7,198 nt of DNA from Candidatus Cloacimonadota bacterium (GCA_023230175.1 JALNXV010000181.1:1-7198), one strand, 5' to 3'; positions 1 through 6,894 are shown, numbered from the stretch's first letter. The notes: generated from the sequence alone by a model not told the origin. Numbers and translations: made by a program.

Positions 1-3000
1 AATATCTAATGGAATATTAGTAATTAAGCCTAATAATTGATTTTGGCCTGCATTAATATTGTAATTATTAATTGTTCCCGTAAGTGTATTTTCAATTGAT
101 AGAGTTACATTATTTTGGTTACAGGTGATATTTAATGATCCGGAAAGTTTAGTTAAAGATGTATTTTTAGTCGTATTAGAGTTTCCTGAGAGGATGACAT
201 TATTGATTGTTTTAGTAATATAGTTATTTTTAGAATAGCTTAAATTATAATTACCCGGGATTAAATTAGATAAAGTATATTGCCCATTTTGATTTGTAGT
301 AGTTGTACCACCACCACCTAATGAGTTAGATGCAGTAATAGTGATATTGGATAATGGTGCTTGAGAATCTGTATCAGTTACTAATCCGGATAAGGAAGCA
401 AAATTAGTATTAATGATAAAATTTTTATTTGCAATTTGTTCACCGGCATTTAAAACAATAATAGTATCTTTGGGAGAATATCCTGGTTTTGTTATGTTGA
501 GTTGCCAAGTTCCATAAGCTAAGGAAAGTGAATAGTTACCGGTAGCACCTGAATTAACAGAGATGGTTTCATTTTCATTTTGAGCTTTGATTATTGCTGA
601 AGGTATAGGTGTATTATATTGATCTGTAATTTTGCCGGATATTGATGAATTTTGACCAATTAGAGTAAAGTTTTGGTTTAGGGTACTGCCTATAGTAATG
701 GGGCTATTCATTGAGAAAATATTTGAAGAATAGCCACTTTTAGACGCAGTAATTTTATATGTTTTCCCGGCTGTTACATTAATTTGATAATTTCCATAGA
801 TATCACTAACTGTAGTATATGAATTTGATGAATTATTTATTTCTTGAATAATGATAGAAGTATTTCTGATTATGTTGTCTTGATCGTTGTAAATGGTTCC
901 GGTTATTAAGGCTTGATTTAATTGGGTTGTTATATTTTGATTAGTAATAACAGAGCCTGAAGTGACATTTACATTAATAGTGTTGCTGATTAGTCCTGTT
1001 TTATTAGCTGTTAAAAAATAATTACCGTTACTTAGTGATAGAGTATATTGACCTATATTATTGGTGTTTACAGGATTAATGGCTATTTGTGTGTTTCCGC
1101 TTAATCTATAACCTGATATGGTTGCATTAGCAACTCCTGAGCCGTTTAATAATACAAAACCGGATATTTGAGCAGGATTTGTATTCAGTGAAAAGTTGAT
1201 GTTATTAATTGTTTGAGCAATGCCAACAGAAATATTATTTTGATTTGCTGTAATGTATCCGGATTTTGATGCAATAATATTATAAGTACCTGAACTTACC
1301 GGTAAGGAATAGTAACCATTAGGGTTTGTTTGAGTAGAAAAATTTCCGGCTGTTATTGTTACATTAGAAAGGGAAGTATTGTTTGATAATACAGTACCAG
1401 TAATAAAGGATTGGTTAGCTATTAATGATATATTAAGATTATTGATTGTTTGCCCAACAGTAAGATTTACTTGTTGGTTGTTTTGCGCTGAGTATTGGGG
1501 ATGAGAAGCTGTTATAGTATAATTTCCTTGAGGTAAATTTAGTGAGTATTGTCCATAAATATTAGTTGTTGTTTGATAAGCTGAACCACTAAGTGGGATT
1601 GCTGTGATTTGTACATTAGAAATACCAACATTTCCATTAGTGGATGAGCCTGAAATAATATTTGCTCTTGGAGTCATAATTGCGGTAGAAATTGTAGTAT
1701 TTGAAGGAGTAGTAGATAATATATCAAGAGTTTGTGATGGGGGAGGAGTATATCCGGTTTTTTGCCAACTTAATATCCAAGTTCCTAAACTTACTCCCGG
1801 GAATTGATATGAACCTGTATTGTCAGTTATTTTTGTTATGCTTGTATTTCCATTTTGAAGTTTTACTGTAACTTGCGGTAATACAGTACCATTAGGTAAT
1901 TGAACAGCACCATTTATGTTTTTTGTATTAAGAGACATTTCTAAGCTTGGGTTTGTTATGTTAATAGATTGACCGGAAAGTATTGAACTATTAATTGTTG
2001 AAACCAAAGAATAACCTTGTTTTTCTGCTGACAATGTCCAGGTCCCCGGAGTTACTGCTATGCTATAGTTACCGGTTGATGATGTTTGTGTCCTAATTTC
2101 TCCTGTGCTTTTAGTTGCTTTAACTGTAACATTAGTAATATTTTGTTCATTATTTTTTACAGAGCCTGTAAAGAAAGCGGGTGAATAATCCAATTCAGCA
2201 GTGAGGAATGTATGATATGTAGAGATATCTTCATTTTGATAGTTAGGGTCTTCAGTTATGTTTACTGTGTAGGATGCAGTTTCATAACCGGTTTTATTTA
2301 TATTAATTGTGTATTGACCGAGAGGTAATTTCTTCTTTTCTTTACCCTGAGCATTGACGGTAAATGGTACATTGTCCATAGAACCCTCAATTGGAATTGC
2401 ATTTACGCTTGCGTATCCAATTTCGTTATTGTTTGTGTCATATACGCTAATATTCAAAGTTCCAATAGGGATTTCATAATTAAATGTGAAGGTAGAGCTT
2501 GATGAATTATTATTATTATCATCAAAAGCGATGATATGCCAAACGTATTCAGAACTAATTAAAACATCTGAGGCATTGAATTCTATCATATTATTTGTTG
2601 TAATTTGATCCCAAATCGGATAAAAGACAACTGAGCCGGCTTCAAGTCTTTTTTCTGATAAATAAATATGGTAATTAACAGCTTGAGGAATGTCGTCCCA
2701 TATAAAAAGTATAGTTTCATCACTGATATCTTCATTATTAATAGGAGAGGTTAAATTTGCAGAAGGTAAAATATTAGCTGATTGATATGTGAAACCACTG
2801 GGATTACCTGTAACATCTGATGAATACAGTGGATCGTTACCAAAATTTGCTAATACGACCCAGTTATATTCTTTATTGTTAATAAGAGGGGGAGGACTTG
2901 GATTTGTGATAGAACCTGATGGATCCGGTATTCCGTATTGTGCTGAAGTTGATGAAGTTACTATTTGCCATATAACATTTAAGCCATCAACAACTAGTTT

Positions 3001-3603
3001 GTCATCATCATCATAACTAAGAGTAAAAGGTTGATCAGATAGTATTATATGATAATAAGGAACACCTGCTTGGGCTTGCCAAGAAAATAAAGGGGTTTGA
3101 TTATTATTTACAATTGAACCACTGAATGGACTTATTGTTTGAACTCCGGTATCAGGTATAATTATTAGTTCAAATTCCATTGATGTATTTTGTGTAGTTT
3201 CATCGTGAATGACACAATAATAATTACCGGCACTTATGTTTAAACTTAAGGCGTTTGTATTGATAGTTCGGACTTCTATACCGTTTATTAAGGTTATTGA
3301 GCTTTGAATGTTTTCGGGAGCTTGGATATAATTATTTAGTATGTTGATAGCACCATTGGGTGATGTTGAGTAGTATAGCTTTGCATTTTCAAAATTTATA
3401 GGTGTCCATGAGATTTGAAATGATTTGTTTTGTTTATACATTTCATTAGGAATTTTTCTTAATATTATACTGTTAGTAAGATTCATTGGATGATTTATAA
3501 TTCCTGTATTGTATTCTCCACTTATCTGTAGATTGTTTGCGTAAATTGAATTTAGTGCAATAAACATTAAAATCAAAGTTATATATATTTTATATTTTTT
3601 CAT
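1..3603 (-). CDS. Giant secreted surface protein with Fn3-like and tandem carboxypeptidase-regulatory-like domains (partial, 3' end outside window)
   Basis: The reading frame is open without a stop from the ATG at 3601-3603 to the window edge, giving 1201 residues with more to come. An AGGAGG site sits 4 bases upstream of the start. Residues 1-22 are a signal peptide (KK, a hydrophobic stretch, then a probable SIYA cleavage site). Residues 42-379 hold three Fn3/Ig-like domains, with motifs such as FQISWTP, PLFSWQA and ILFIWDD. From about residue 381, nine CarboxypepD_reg-like beta-sandwich repeats follow, each about 79-99 residues long. Each carries an early xSG.V strand, a central G.Y.L turn and a late K.GY. 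From residue 1154 a different, possibly PEGA-like segment begins. The protein is rich in Asn, Ser and Thr and has only two Cys after the signal peptide (130 and 1161). No catalytic motif is visible. Repeat chains of this type usually form extended surface stalks or adhesins, so that role is inferred. A sorting or anchoring domain may lie beyond the edge. It is the second gene of an operon with the barrel gene at 3612-5156. Confidence 0.9.
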   Translation of the reverse strand, partial: MKKYKIYITLILMFIALNSIYANNLQISGEYNTGIINHPMNLTNSIILRKIPNEMYKQNKSFQISWTPINFENAKLYYSTSPNGAINILNNYIQAPENIQSSITLINGIEVRTINTNALSLNISAGNYYCVIHDETTQNTSMEFELIIIPDTGVQTISPFSGSIVNNNQTPLFSWQAQAGVPYYHIILSDQPFTLSYDDDDKLVVDGLNVIWQIVTSSTSAQYGIPDPSGSITNPSPPPLINNKEYNWVVLANFGNDPLYSSDVTGNPSGFTYQSANILPSANLTSPINNEDISDETILFIWDDIPQAVNYHIYLSEKRLEAGSVVFYPIWDQITTNNMIEFNASDVLISSEYVWHIIAFDDNNNNSSSSTFTFNYEIPIGTLNISVYDTNNNEIGYASVNAIPIEGSMDNVPFTVNAQGKEKKKLPLGQYTININKTGYETASYTVNITEDPNYQNEDISTYHTFLTAELDYSPAFFTGSVKNNEQNITNVTVKATKSTGEIRTQTSSTGNYSIAVTPGTWTLSAEKQGYSLVSTINSSILSGQSINITNPSLEMSLNTKNINGAVQLPNGTVLPQVTVKLQNGNTSITKITDNTGSYQFPGVSLGTWILSWQKTGYTPPPSQTLDILSTTPSNTTISTAIMTPRANIISGSSTNGNVGISNVQITAIPLSGSAYQTTTNIYGQYSLNLPQGNYTITASHPQYSAQNNQQVNLTVGQTINNLNISLIANQSFITGTVLSNNTSLSNVTITAGNFSTQTNPNGYYSLPVSSGTYNIIASKSGYITANQNNISVGIAQTINNINFSLNTNPAQISGFVLLNGSGVANATISGYRLSGNTQIAINPVNTNNIGQYTLSLSNGNYFLTANKTGLISNTINVNVTSGSVITNQNITTQLNQALITGTIYNDQDNIIRNTSIIIQEINNSSNSYTTVSDIYGNYQINVTAGKTYKITASKSGYSSNIFSMNSPITIGSTLNQNFTLIGQNSSISGKITDQYNTPIPSAIIKAQNENETISVNSGATGNYSLSLAYGTWQLNITKPGYSPKDTIIVLNAGEQIANKNFIINTNFASLSGLVTDTDSQAPLSNITITASNSLGGGGTTTTNQNGQYTLSNLIPGNYNLSYSKNNYITKTINNVILSGNSNTTKNTSLTKLSGSLNITCNQNNVTLSIENTLTGTINNYNINAGQNQLLGLITNIPLDI
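145..2463 (-). repeat. Nine tandem CarboxypepD_reg-like domains (residues 381-1153)
   Basis: The repeat units begin at about residues 381, 472, 562, 648, 732, 811, 898, 986 and 1069. The early glycine of the S/T-G-x-V strand recurs at 480, 565, 652, 736, 815, 902, 990 and 1073, a spacing of 79-88 residues. The late aromatic of the K-x-G-Y turn recurs at 440, 531, 618, 704, 783, 871, 958, 1042 and 1128. Position 704 has PQY, 871 has GL and 1128 has NNY, so these units have drifted. The first unit lacks the early SG motif and is the most divergent. The DNA of the units is not closely similar, so the duplications are old. In this family the fold is a transthyretin-like beta-sandwich without catalysis. 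Confidence 0.75.
2467..3480 (-). other. Three Fn3/Ig-like domains (residues 42-379)
   Basis: The three beta-sandwich units lie at about residues 42-150, 151-275 and 281-379. Each has the Fn3-type strand ending in a conserved Trp (FQISWTP, PLFSWQAQ, ILFIWDDIP). A strand with paired aromatics then follows (KLYYSTS, PYYHIILSD, NYHIYLSE), and units 2 and 3 also have a late YNWVV or YVWHI strand. Fn3-like modules are common in exported proteins that bind polymers or other cells. The domain boundaries are estimates from pattern only. The second unit carries a long loop rich in Ser and Pro (about residues 217-240). Confidence 0.6.
3538..3603 (-). other. Sec signal peptide of the giant surface protein
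   Basis: These are residues 1-22. They comprise a basic start (MKKYK), a hydrophobic core (residues 6-17, including TLILMFIAL) and a polar end with S-I-Y-A before N23. This fits signal peptidase I cleavage after Ala22. There is no lipobox cysteine, so the mature protein is not expected to be a lipoprotein. Confidence 0.8.
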
Positions 3604-3607
3604 TATT

Positions 3608-3613
3608 CCTCCT
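3608..3613 (-). promoter_or_regulatory. Ribosome binding site of the giant surface protein, overlapping the upstream stop codon
   Basis: The minus strand reads TAGGAGGAATA just before the ATG. The AGGAGG shares two bases with the TAG stop of the barrel gene, and the gap between the two genes is 8 bp. This arrangement supports co-transcription and probable translational coupling, and it fixes the start at 3603. Confidence 0.8.
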
Positions 3614-5156
3614 AAAAGTACCAGGTTACAGAAGTTCTAAGAAAGGGGCTTGGTAAGGCGATAACATTAAAATCAATTAGAGTATTTTTGTTGAGATTAA
3701 AACCTGTACCAACAGCTAAACCGGGGATAATAATTGATGAAGTTTTTACTTGTACTCCATCAGAATCTTTTATGTTATCTGCAATCAAGTCTGCTAAAGT
3801 AATCTGTGCACTTAATGCAAAGTGAGTCCAGCCAAAGGCAATTTTAAATATATGTTTTGGTTTGATACCAACTTTGTAATTTAAATTTGTTGTGTCAGCA
3901 TAAGCTATAAATACACCTGTTGTATCTCTATTTTCTCCGTCTCTATATCTGATGCAGGAATAGTCTAAACTCAATTCACCGATAGGTTTTTCATAAGAAA
4001 AGATAAATTTTCTGTCTCCTTTTTGATGAGTTGCACTGATTGCAAAAGAACCCGGTATTGATAACTTAAGTTTATCACTATAATATTCTGTTCTATTGGT
4101 ATATGCTATTTGAGCAGGTTTTAATAGTTCAACATCGAAGGTATCTTCATCATCATCTGCGTCAAGTTTTAATGCTCCTAATGTATGTTGTACAATATGA
4201 AGTGAACCGTTTAAGTCTTTTTCCCTTGGTGTTGAAATTGACATATCAAACGCCCAGTTTTCTGAATGTTGCCAACTTGTAGAAAAAACCATTCCGATAA
4301 AACGACCTTTAAAATCAATATCTATACTATCATTCATAGTATTTCTGTATGCTGTATTGGGGTCATCAAAGGCAACATTTATGTCAGTATCTCCACCATA
4401 TTGTCTAATAAATCCACCAATATTAGCGTTTAACTTACTCTCCATTGACATACTGGCAAAATTTACACTGGTGCCAATTGCAATTTTTTCATTGAGAGTT
4501 TTACCCCAAGCGATATTGCTTTGTTGCATACTGATTTGAGCATTACTGAATAATTCCATATTTAAAGGTAATATAGTTAATTCTATATATTCATCATTAG
4601 TGCCTTCATTTTTTATGGCTTGGTCTTCGACAGTGAAATTTAAAGCGTTGCCATTAAAATTCATATCAAGATAAAATGGTTTATTCCATAAAAAACCAAA
4701 GCTTCCATATTTTTCATTATTTACGATAAGTCCAAATTGATTTATACCTCCGGATTGACCTATATTTGTTTTTAAGTCAGGGTAATTTTTTTCAATATTA
4801 GGTGATTCGTCTTTTTCAATCGTGTCATCGACAGCATTATTGACTTCATCTTGTAATCCGGAATATAAATTTCCAATATCAAATGAATAGCCGGGAACTA
4901 AATCGAAAGATAACATATTCTTTTTTGCTACTGCCATTCCGGCAGGGTTTAACTGAATTAGATGAGTATCATAAAGTCGAGATGAAAGAGTATTTCCAAA
5001 ACTTCTAGAACGGGCAGTTGTTCCCATAAAGAATGTTGAATATAATGATAACTCTAAAAGATGTGTGCCTCCGTTAAATACAGTGATTTCATTTTCACTA
5101 AATAAGCAATAATTTATCGATACACTCATAAGTATCAAGATAAATATTTTTTTCAT
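3612..5156 (-). CDS. Outer-membrane beta-barrel protein, FadL/PorV-like
   Basis: The product has 514 residues. The N-terminus is a signal peptide (MKKIFILILMSVSIN, likely cut near residue 20). Residues 44-73 (MGTTARSRSFGNT, then LNPAG at 69-73) match the start seen in FadL, PorV and UPF0164-type barrels, where an N-terminal hatch region precedes the strands. The remainder alternates amphipathic strands with turns, and the chain ends in WYF, the terminal aromatic typical of barrels assembled by BamA. Two polar acidic insertions (about residues 103-130 and 332-341, the latter DADDDEDTFD) look like extended loops. At 514 residues it is longer than PorV (near 390) and FadL (near 420-450). A strong AAGGAGGA site supports the start. 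It is the first gene of an operon with the giant repeat protein and may help export, anchor or assemble it. That role is inferred; a lipid or small-molecule transporter is the alternative. Confidence 0.75.
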   Translation of the reverse strand: MKKIFILILMSVSINYCLFSENEITVFNGGTHLLELSLYSTFFMGTTARSRSFGNTLSSRLYDTHLIQLNPAGMAVAKKNMLSFDLVPGYSFDIGNLYSGLQDEVNNAVDDTIEKDESPNIEKNYPDLKTNIGQSGGINQFGLIVNNEKYGSFGFLWNKPFYLDMNFNGNALNFTVEDQAIKNEGTNDEYIELTILPLNMELFSNAQISMQQSNIAWGKTLNEKIAIGTSVNFASMSMESKLNANIGGFIRQYGGDTDINVAFDDPNTAYRNTMNDSIDIDFKGRFIGMVFSTSWQHSENWAFDMSISTPREKDLNGSLHIVQHTLGALKLDADDDEDTFDVELLKPAQIAYTNRTEYYSDKLKLSIPGSFAISATHQKGDRKFIFSYEKPIGELSLDYSCIRYRDGENRDTTGVFIAYADTTNLNYKVGIKPKHIFKIAFGWTHFALSAQITLADLIADNIKDSDGVQVKTSSIIIPGLAVGTGFNLNKNTLIDFNVIALPSPFLRTSVTWYF

Positions 5157-5204
5157 TACTCCTCCTTAATTTTTAAAACTCAACTTTTATAATCTTCCTC
5201 CTAA
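5157..5204 (-). other. A/T-rich 5' leader with a second Shine-Dalgarno-like site and possible 5-codon ORF
   Basis: Besides the ribosome site used by the barrel gene, the leader has an AGGAGG at 5197-5202, practically at the predicted 5' end of the transcript. A TTG-started frame of five codons and a TAA stop (5166-5183) lies between the two sites, and its stop abuts the second AGGAGG. The 13-base gap from the first site to the TTG is long. It may instead be a ribosome standby site or chance. Confidence 0.25.
5159..5167 (-). promoter_or_regulatory. Strong ribosome binding site of the barrel gene
   Basis: The minus strand reads AAGGAGGAGTA directly before the ATG at 5154-5156. This is close to the full anti-16S complement and leaves little doubt about the chosen start. 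Confidence 0.8.
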
Positions 5205-5210
5205 TTGTTA

Positions 5211-5239
5211 ATTATATGTTTTAAAAAATGAGAAGTCAA
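5211..5239 (-). promoter_or_regulatory. Near-consensus sigma-70-type promoter of the barrel/surface-protein operon
   Basis: On the minus strand, TTGACT (5234-5239) is followed after exactly 17 bases by TATAAT (5211-5216). This differs from the vegetative consensus at one base. Transcription should begin near 5204, giving an untranslated leader of about 48 bases. A small inverted repeat, TAATT-aac-AATTA (5202-5214), overlaps the -10 and the likely start site and could be an operator. No clear terminator separates this promoter from the sensor gene upstream, so some read-through from the ktrA unit is possible. Confidence 0.75.
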
Positions 5240-5251
5240 GAAAAAAAATAA

Positions 5252-6025
5252 TTAGTTAGAAGTTTCCACCTCATTAGTAGAAATTTCTTTTTTGATAGAT
5301 GCGAGATTAACTAATGATAAAATATATCCAATAGGAAGACCTTTAGAATCTCTAACTAAAGCTGATCTGATTGTTATGTGTTTTTTTAAGTTATGAAAAT
5401 AATGACTTTGAGCTTCAGCTTTAAGTGAAGTTTTTATGATTTGGATAACAACTTTCTTTATCGTAGATTCAATTTCTTGATTATAATTGATATTAAGTAT
5501 ATTAGTGTTTTCTTCAATAGAGGGAAAGAACATCTTTATTAAATCTGAAATGTAAAGTATATTTCCTTTCATATTGAAAATGATTAATCCCGAATCTGAA
5601 ATATTTAGCATAGCAATGATTCTGTTTCTATGTTCAACAATCTTTTCTTTTTTCAAATTATCATAATGTCGTATAGATTCTTGCATAGCTTGTAATTTAT
5701 TGATGACATCCTCAATTTCATAATCTATTACGATCGGTTCTTCGATAGTATAGTTATAGTTACCCTTTGTAAATTCTATTATCATTTGTTTAACGGGAAG
5801 CAAGTCTTTTTTTAGATAGGTATTTATTAGAGAAAAAATCAAAACAACAAGTGAAAGTTCAAAAAATAAAGCAAAGAAAATAACATTAAAGATATCATTT
5901 TTCAAAGAATCGTTTATCTGAGGATTTAAATTTATAATAAAATAGATGAAAAGAGATGAAATCAGAGAAATAATAAAGATTAAAACAATGAATAGTTTAA
6001 TTCTATTTGAAAATCTTATTTTCAT
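5252..6025 (-). CDS. Membrane sensor protein with HAMP and PAS domains, no kinase output
   Basis: The product has 257 residues. Residues 9-31 and 45-67 are two hydrophobic membrane helices with a short extracytoplasmic loop (about 13 residues) between them. Residues 68-115 fit a HAMP linker (conserved Pro77, then EFTKGNY, and a second helix with EIEDVINKLQAM). Residues 112-135 look like a coiled-coil connector. Residues 136-245 fit a PAS fold, from SGLIIFNMKGNILYIS to GYILSLVNLASIKKE. In sensor kinases a HisKA/HATPase module follows this point, but here the chain stops 12 residues later. No H-box, GGDEF or methyl-accepting segment is present, so it would have to act through a partner. The start at 6025 is chosen over an in-frame ATG at 6076 because AAGGAGA lies 5 bases upstream and the N-terminus then begins at the membrane helix. 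It follows ktrA with a 1-base gap. Confidence 0.8.
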   Translation of the reverse strand: MKIRFSNRIKLFIVLIFIISLISSLFIYFIINLNPQINDSLKNDIFNVIFFALFFELSLVVLIFSLINTYLKKDLLPVKQMIIEFTKGNYNYTIEEPIVIDYEIEDVINKLQAMQESIRHYDNLKKEKIVEHRNRIIAMLNISDSGLIIFNMKGNILYISDLIKMFFPSIEENTNILNINYNQEIESTIKKVVIQIIKTSLKAEAQSHYFHNLKKHITIRSALVRDSKGLPIGYILSLVNLASIKKEISTNEVETSN

Positions 6026-6026
6026 T

Positions 6027-6722
6027 TTATTCTCCTTCTTCAGATATAATATTATTAATTCTTGAAGTTGGACCAAGTAAAATTAAAGTATCACCCTCAG
6101 TTATTATATCATTAGCACCGGGTAAATCATTGACTATACATTCAATCTTGTTATCTCCTTCTTCAGTAACTGTCATCTTGTTAGATTTTATGGCTACTAC
6201 ATTTACACCTTTTTCTGTAGGTAGGGCTAATTCCATAAGAGTTTTGCCAATATATTTTTTGGGAGCTAAATATTCTACTATACTATGACCGGTATTTAAA
6301 TCCAAATATTTGACAACATTACGTGAAAGCAATGTATGAGCTATTTGTAAACCAATTTGTTCTTCAGGAATGACTGCTTGTTGGACGCCTATGATTTCTA
6401 AAATTTTTGAATGTAGTTTATTATCTGCTTTTGCGACTATATAGGCAACGCCAATTTTCTTTAAAATAGCAGTTGTTAAGATACTGACTTCTATGTTTTG
6501 ACCTATTGCTAATATAACAGCATCCATATCTTGCATCTGAAGTTGTTTTAATGCTAATTCATCCGTACAGTCGAGCTTATAGGCATTACTTACTTTTGCT
6601 GATGCTTCTTCAACTAATTTTATATCATTATCAATTGCTATGACTTCTGAACCGTTTTTATATAAGGTTGTTGCAACAGTCATACCAAATTTTCCTAATC
6701 CAATTACAGCATATTTTGCCAT
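6027..6722 (-). CDS. ktrA: Potassium uptake regulatory protein, KtrA/TrkA family (RCK)
   Basis: The product has 231 residues, close to KtrA (about 222) and half the length of two-domain TrkA. Residues 3-125 form the RCK_N Rossmann domain, with G8-L-G-K-F-G13 for the nucleotide phosphates and an acidic end to strand two (AIDND, Asp31) for the adenosine ribose. YKLDCTDE (48-55), LAIGQNIEVSILTT (71-84) and IPEEQIG (118-124) also follow the KtrA pattern. Residues 145-226 form the RCK_C domain. In this family an octameric ring of KtrA binds ATP/ADP or NAD(H) and gates the KtrB/TrkH membrane channel from the cytosol. No KtrB or TrkH gene is in the window. An AAGGAG site at 6728-6733 supports the start. 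It is the first gene of a unit with the HAMP-PAS sensor. The choice between KtrA and short TrkA is not settled by sequence alone. Confidence 0.88.
   Translation of the reverse strand: MAKYAVIGLGKFGMTVATTLYKNGSEVIAIDNDIKLVEEASAKVSNAYKLDCTDELALKQLQMQDMDAVILAIGQNIEVSILTTAILKKIGVAYIVAKADNKLHSKILEIIGVQQAVIPEEQIGLQIAHTLLSRNVVKYLDLNTGHSIVEYLAPKKYIGKTLMELALPTEKGVNVVAIKSNKMTVTEEGDNKIECIVNDLPGANDIITEGDTLILLGPTSRINNIISEEGE
6031..6038 (-). promoter_or_regulatory. Ribosome binding site of the HAMP-PAS gene inside the ktrA 3' end
   Basis: The minus strand reads GAAGGAGAATAAA before the ATG at 6023-6025. The GAAGGAGA is formed by the last sense codons of ktrA (Glu-Gly-Glu), and the TAA stop (6027-6029) falls in the spacer. 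A ribosome finishing ktrA would therefore end on this site, which is the classic layout for translational coupling. Confidence 0.8.
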
Positions 6723-6751
6723 TAAAACTCCTTATAATATCTAATCAATAG

Positions 6752-6765
6752 TGTTTTGTAAAACA
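6752..6765 (-). promoter_or_regulatory. Inverted repeat just downstream of the predicted ktrA transcription start
   Basis: Six-base arms TGTTTT and AAAACA flank a 2-base centre, about 4 to 18 bases into the predicted transcript. It could be a repressor operator or a weak 5' hairpin. In sequence this AT-rich, a 6-base inverted repeat can arise by chance. Confidence 0.25.
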
Positions 6766-6775
6766 TTAAAGCACC

Positions 6776-6808
6776 ATTATAAATGATTCTTTTTTATAGT
6801 CAAGTCAA
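6776..6808 (-). promoter_or_regulatory. Promoter of the ktrA/HAMP-PAS unit
   Basis: On the minus strand TATAAT lies at 6776-6781. Upstream is TTGACTTGACT, which offers two overlapping -35 hexamers: TTGACT at 6798-6803 (spacer 16, preferred) and at 6803-6808 (spacer 21, too long). Transcription should start near 6769, giving a leader of about 46 bases. The A/T-rich stretch upstream (6809-6845) could act as an UP element. Confidence 0.7.
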
Positions 6809-6854
6809 TTTTTTTTAAAGTAAAAATTATATAAGAAGTAATAATAGACTATTG

Positions 6855-6870
6855 AATAATTTCAATTATT
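6855..6870. repeat. Palindrome A of repeat copy 1 (also 6978-6993 and 7100-7115)
   Basis: Arms AATAATT and AATTATT flank a 2-base centre. The centre is TC in copies 1 and 2 and TT in copy 3, while the arms do not change. With pure A/T arms and a 2-base loop it is weak as a hairpin. Confidence 0.5.
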
Positions 6871-6873
6871 GTT

Positions 6874-6894
6874 CTACAAGCTTCCAGCTTGTAG
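6874..6894. repeat. Palindrome B of repeat copy 1 (also 6997-7017 and 7119-7139)
   Basis: Perfect 9-base arms CTACAAGCT and AGCTTGTAG flank a TCC centre (GGA when read on the minus strand). It is identical in all three copies. On the plus strand it is followed by TTTTTA in copy 1 and TTTTA in copies 2 and 3, so it could work as a weak rho-independent terminator for plus-strand transcription. Confidence 0.75.

Noticed and set aside
1604..1807. Plus-strand ORFs at 1604-1807, 2789-3016, 4357-4539 and 6007-6288
   Set aside because: They lie wholly inside, or largely antisense to, long well-supported minus-strand genes, lack convincing ribosome sites, and have no recognisable domains.
2998..3012. 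Asp-Asp-Asp-Asp-Lys (residues 198-202) as a specific protease site
   Set aside because: It matches the enterokinase recognition motif, but that enzyme is animal-specific. In a loop of a bacterial Fn3-like domain the match is most likely chance.
5097..5156. Lipoprotein signal in the barrel protein (Cys17)
   Set aside because: The residues before the Cys are I-N-Y, which does not fit a lipobox, and the protein ends as an integral barrel (WYF). Signal peptidase I cleavage is more likely.
6026..6076. Longer start for the HAMP-PAS protein at the ATG at 6076
   Set aside because: It would overlap ktrA by 50 bases and add 17 polar residues before the first membrane helix. The ATG at 6025 has an AAGGAGA site at the right distance.
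6826..6831. A second TATAAT on the minus strand as an additional ktrA promoter
   Set aside because: No acceptable -35 lies 16-18 bases upstream, and the surrounding DNA is so AT-rich that the hexamer is expected by chance.
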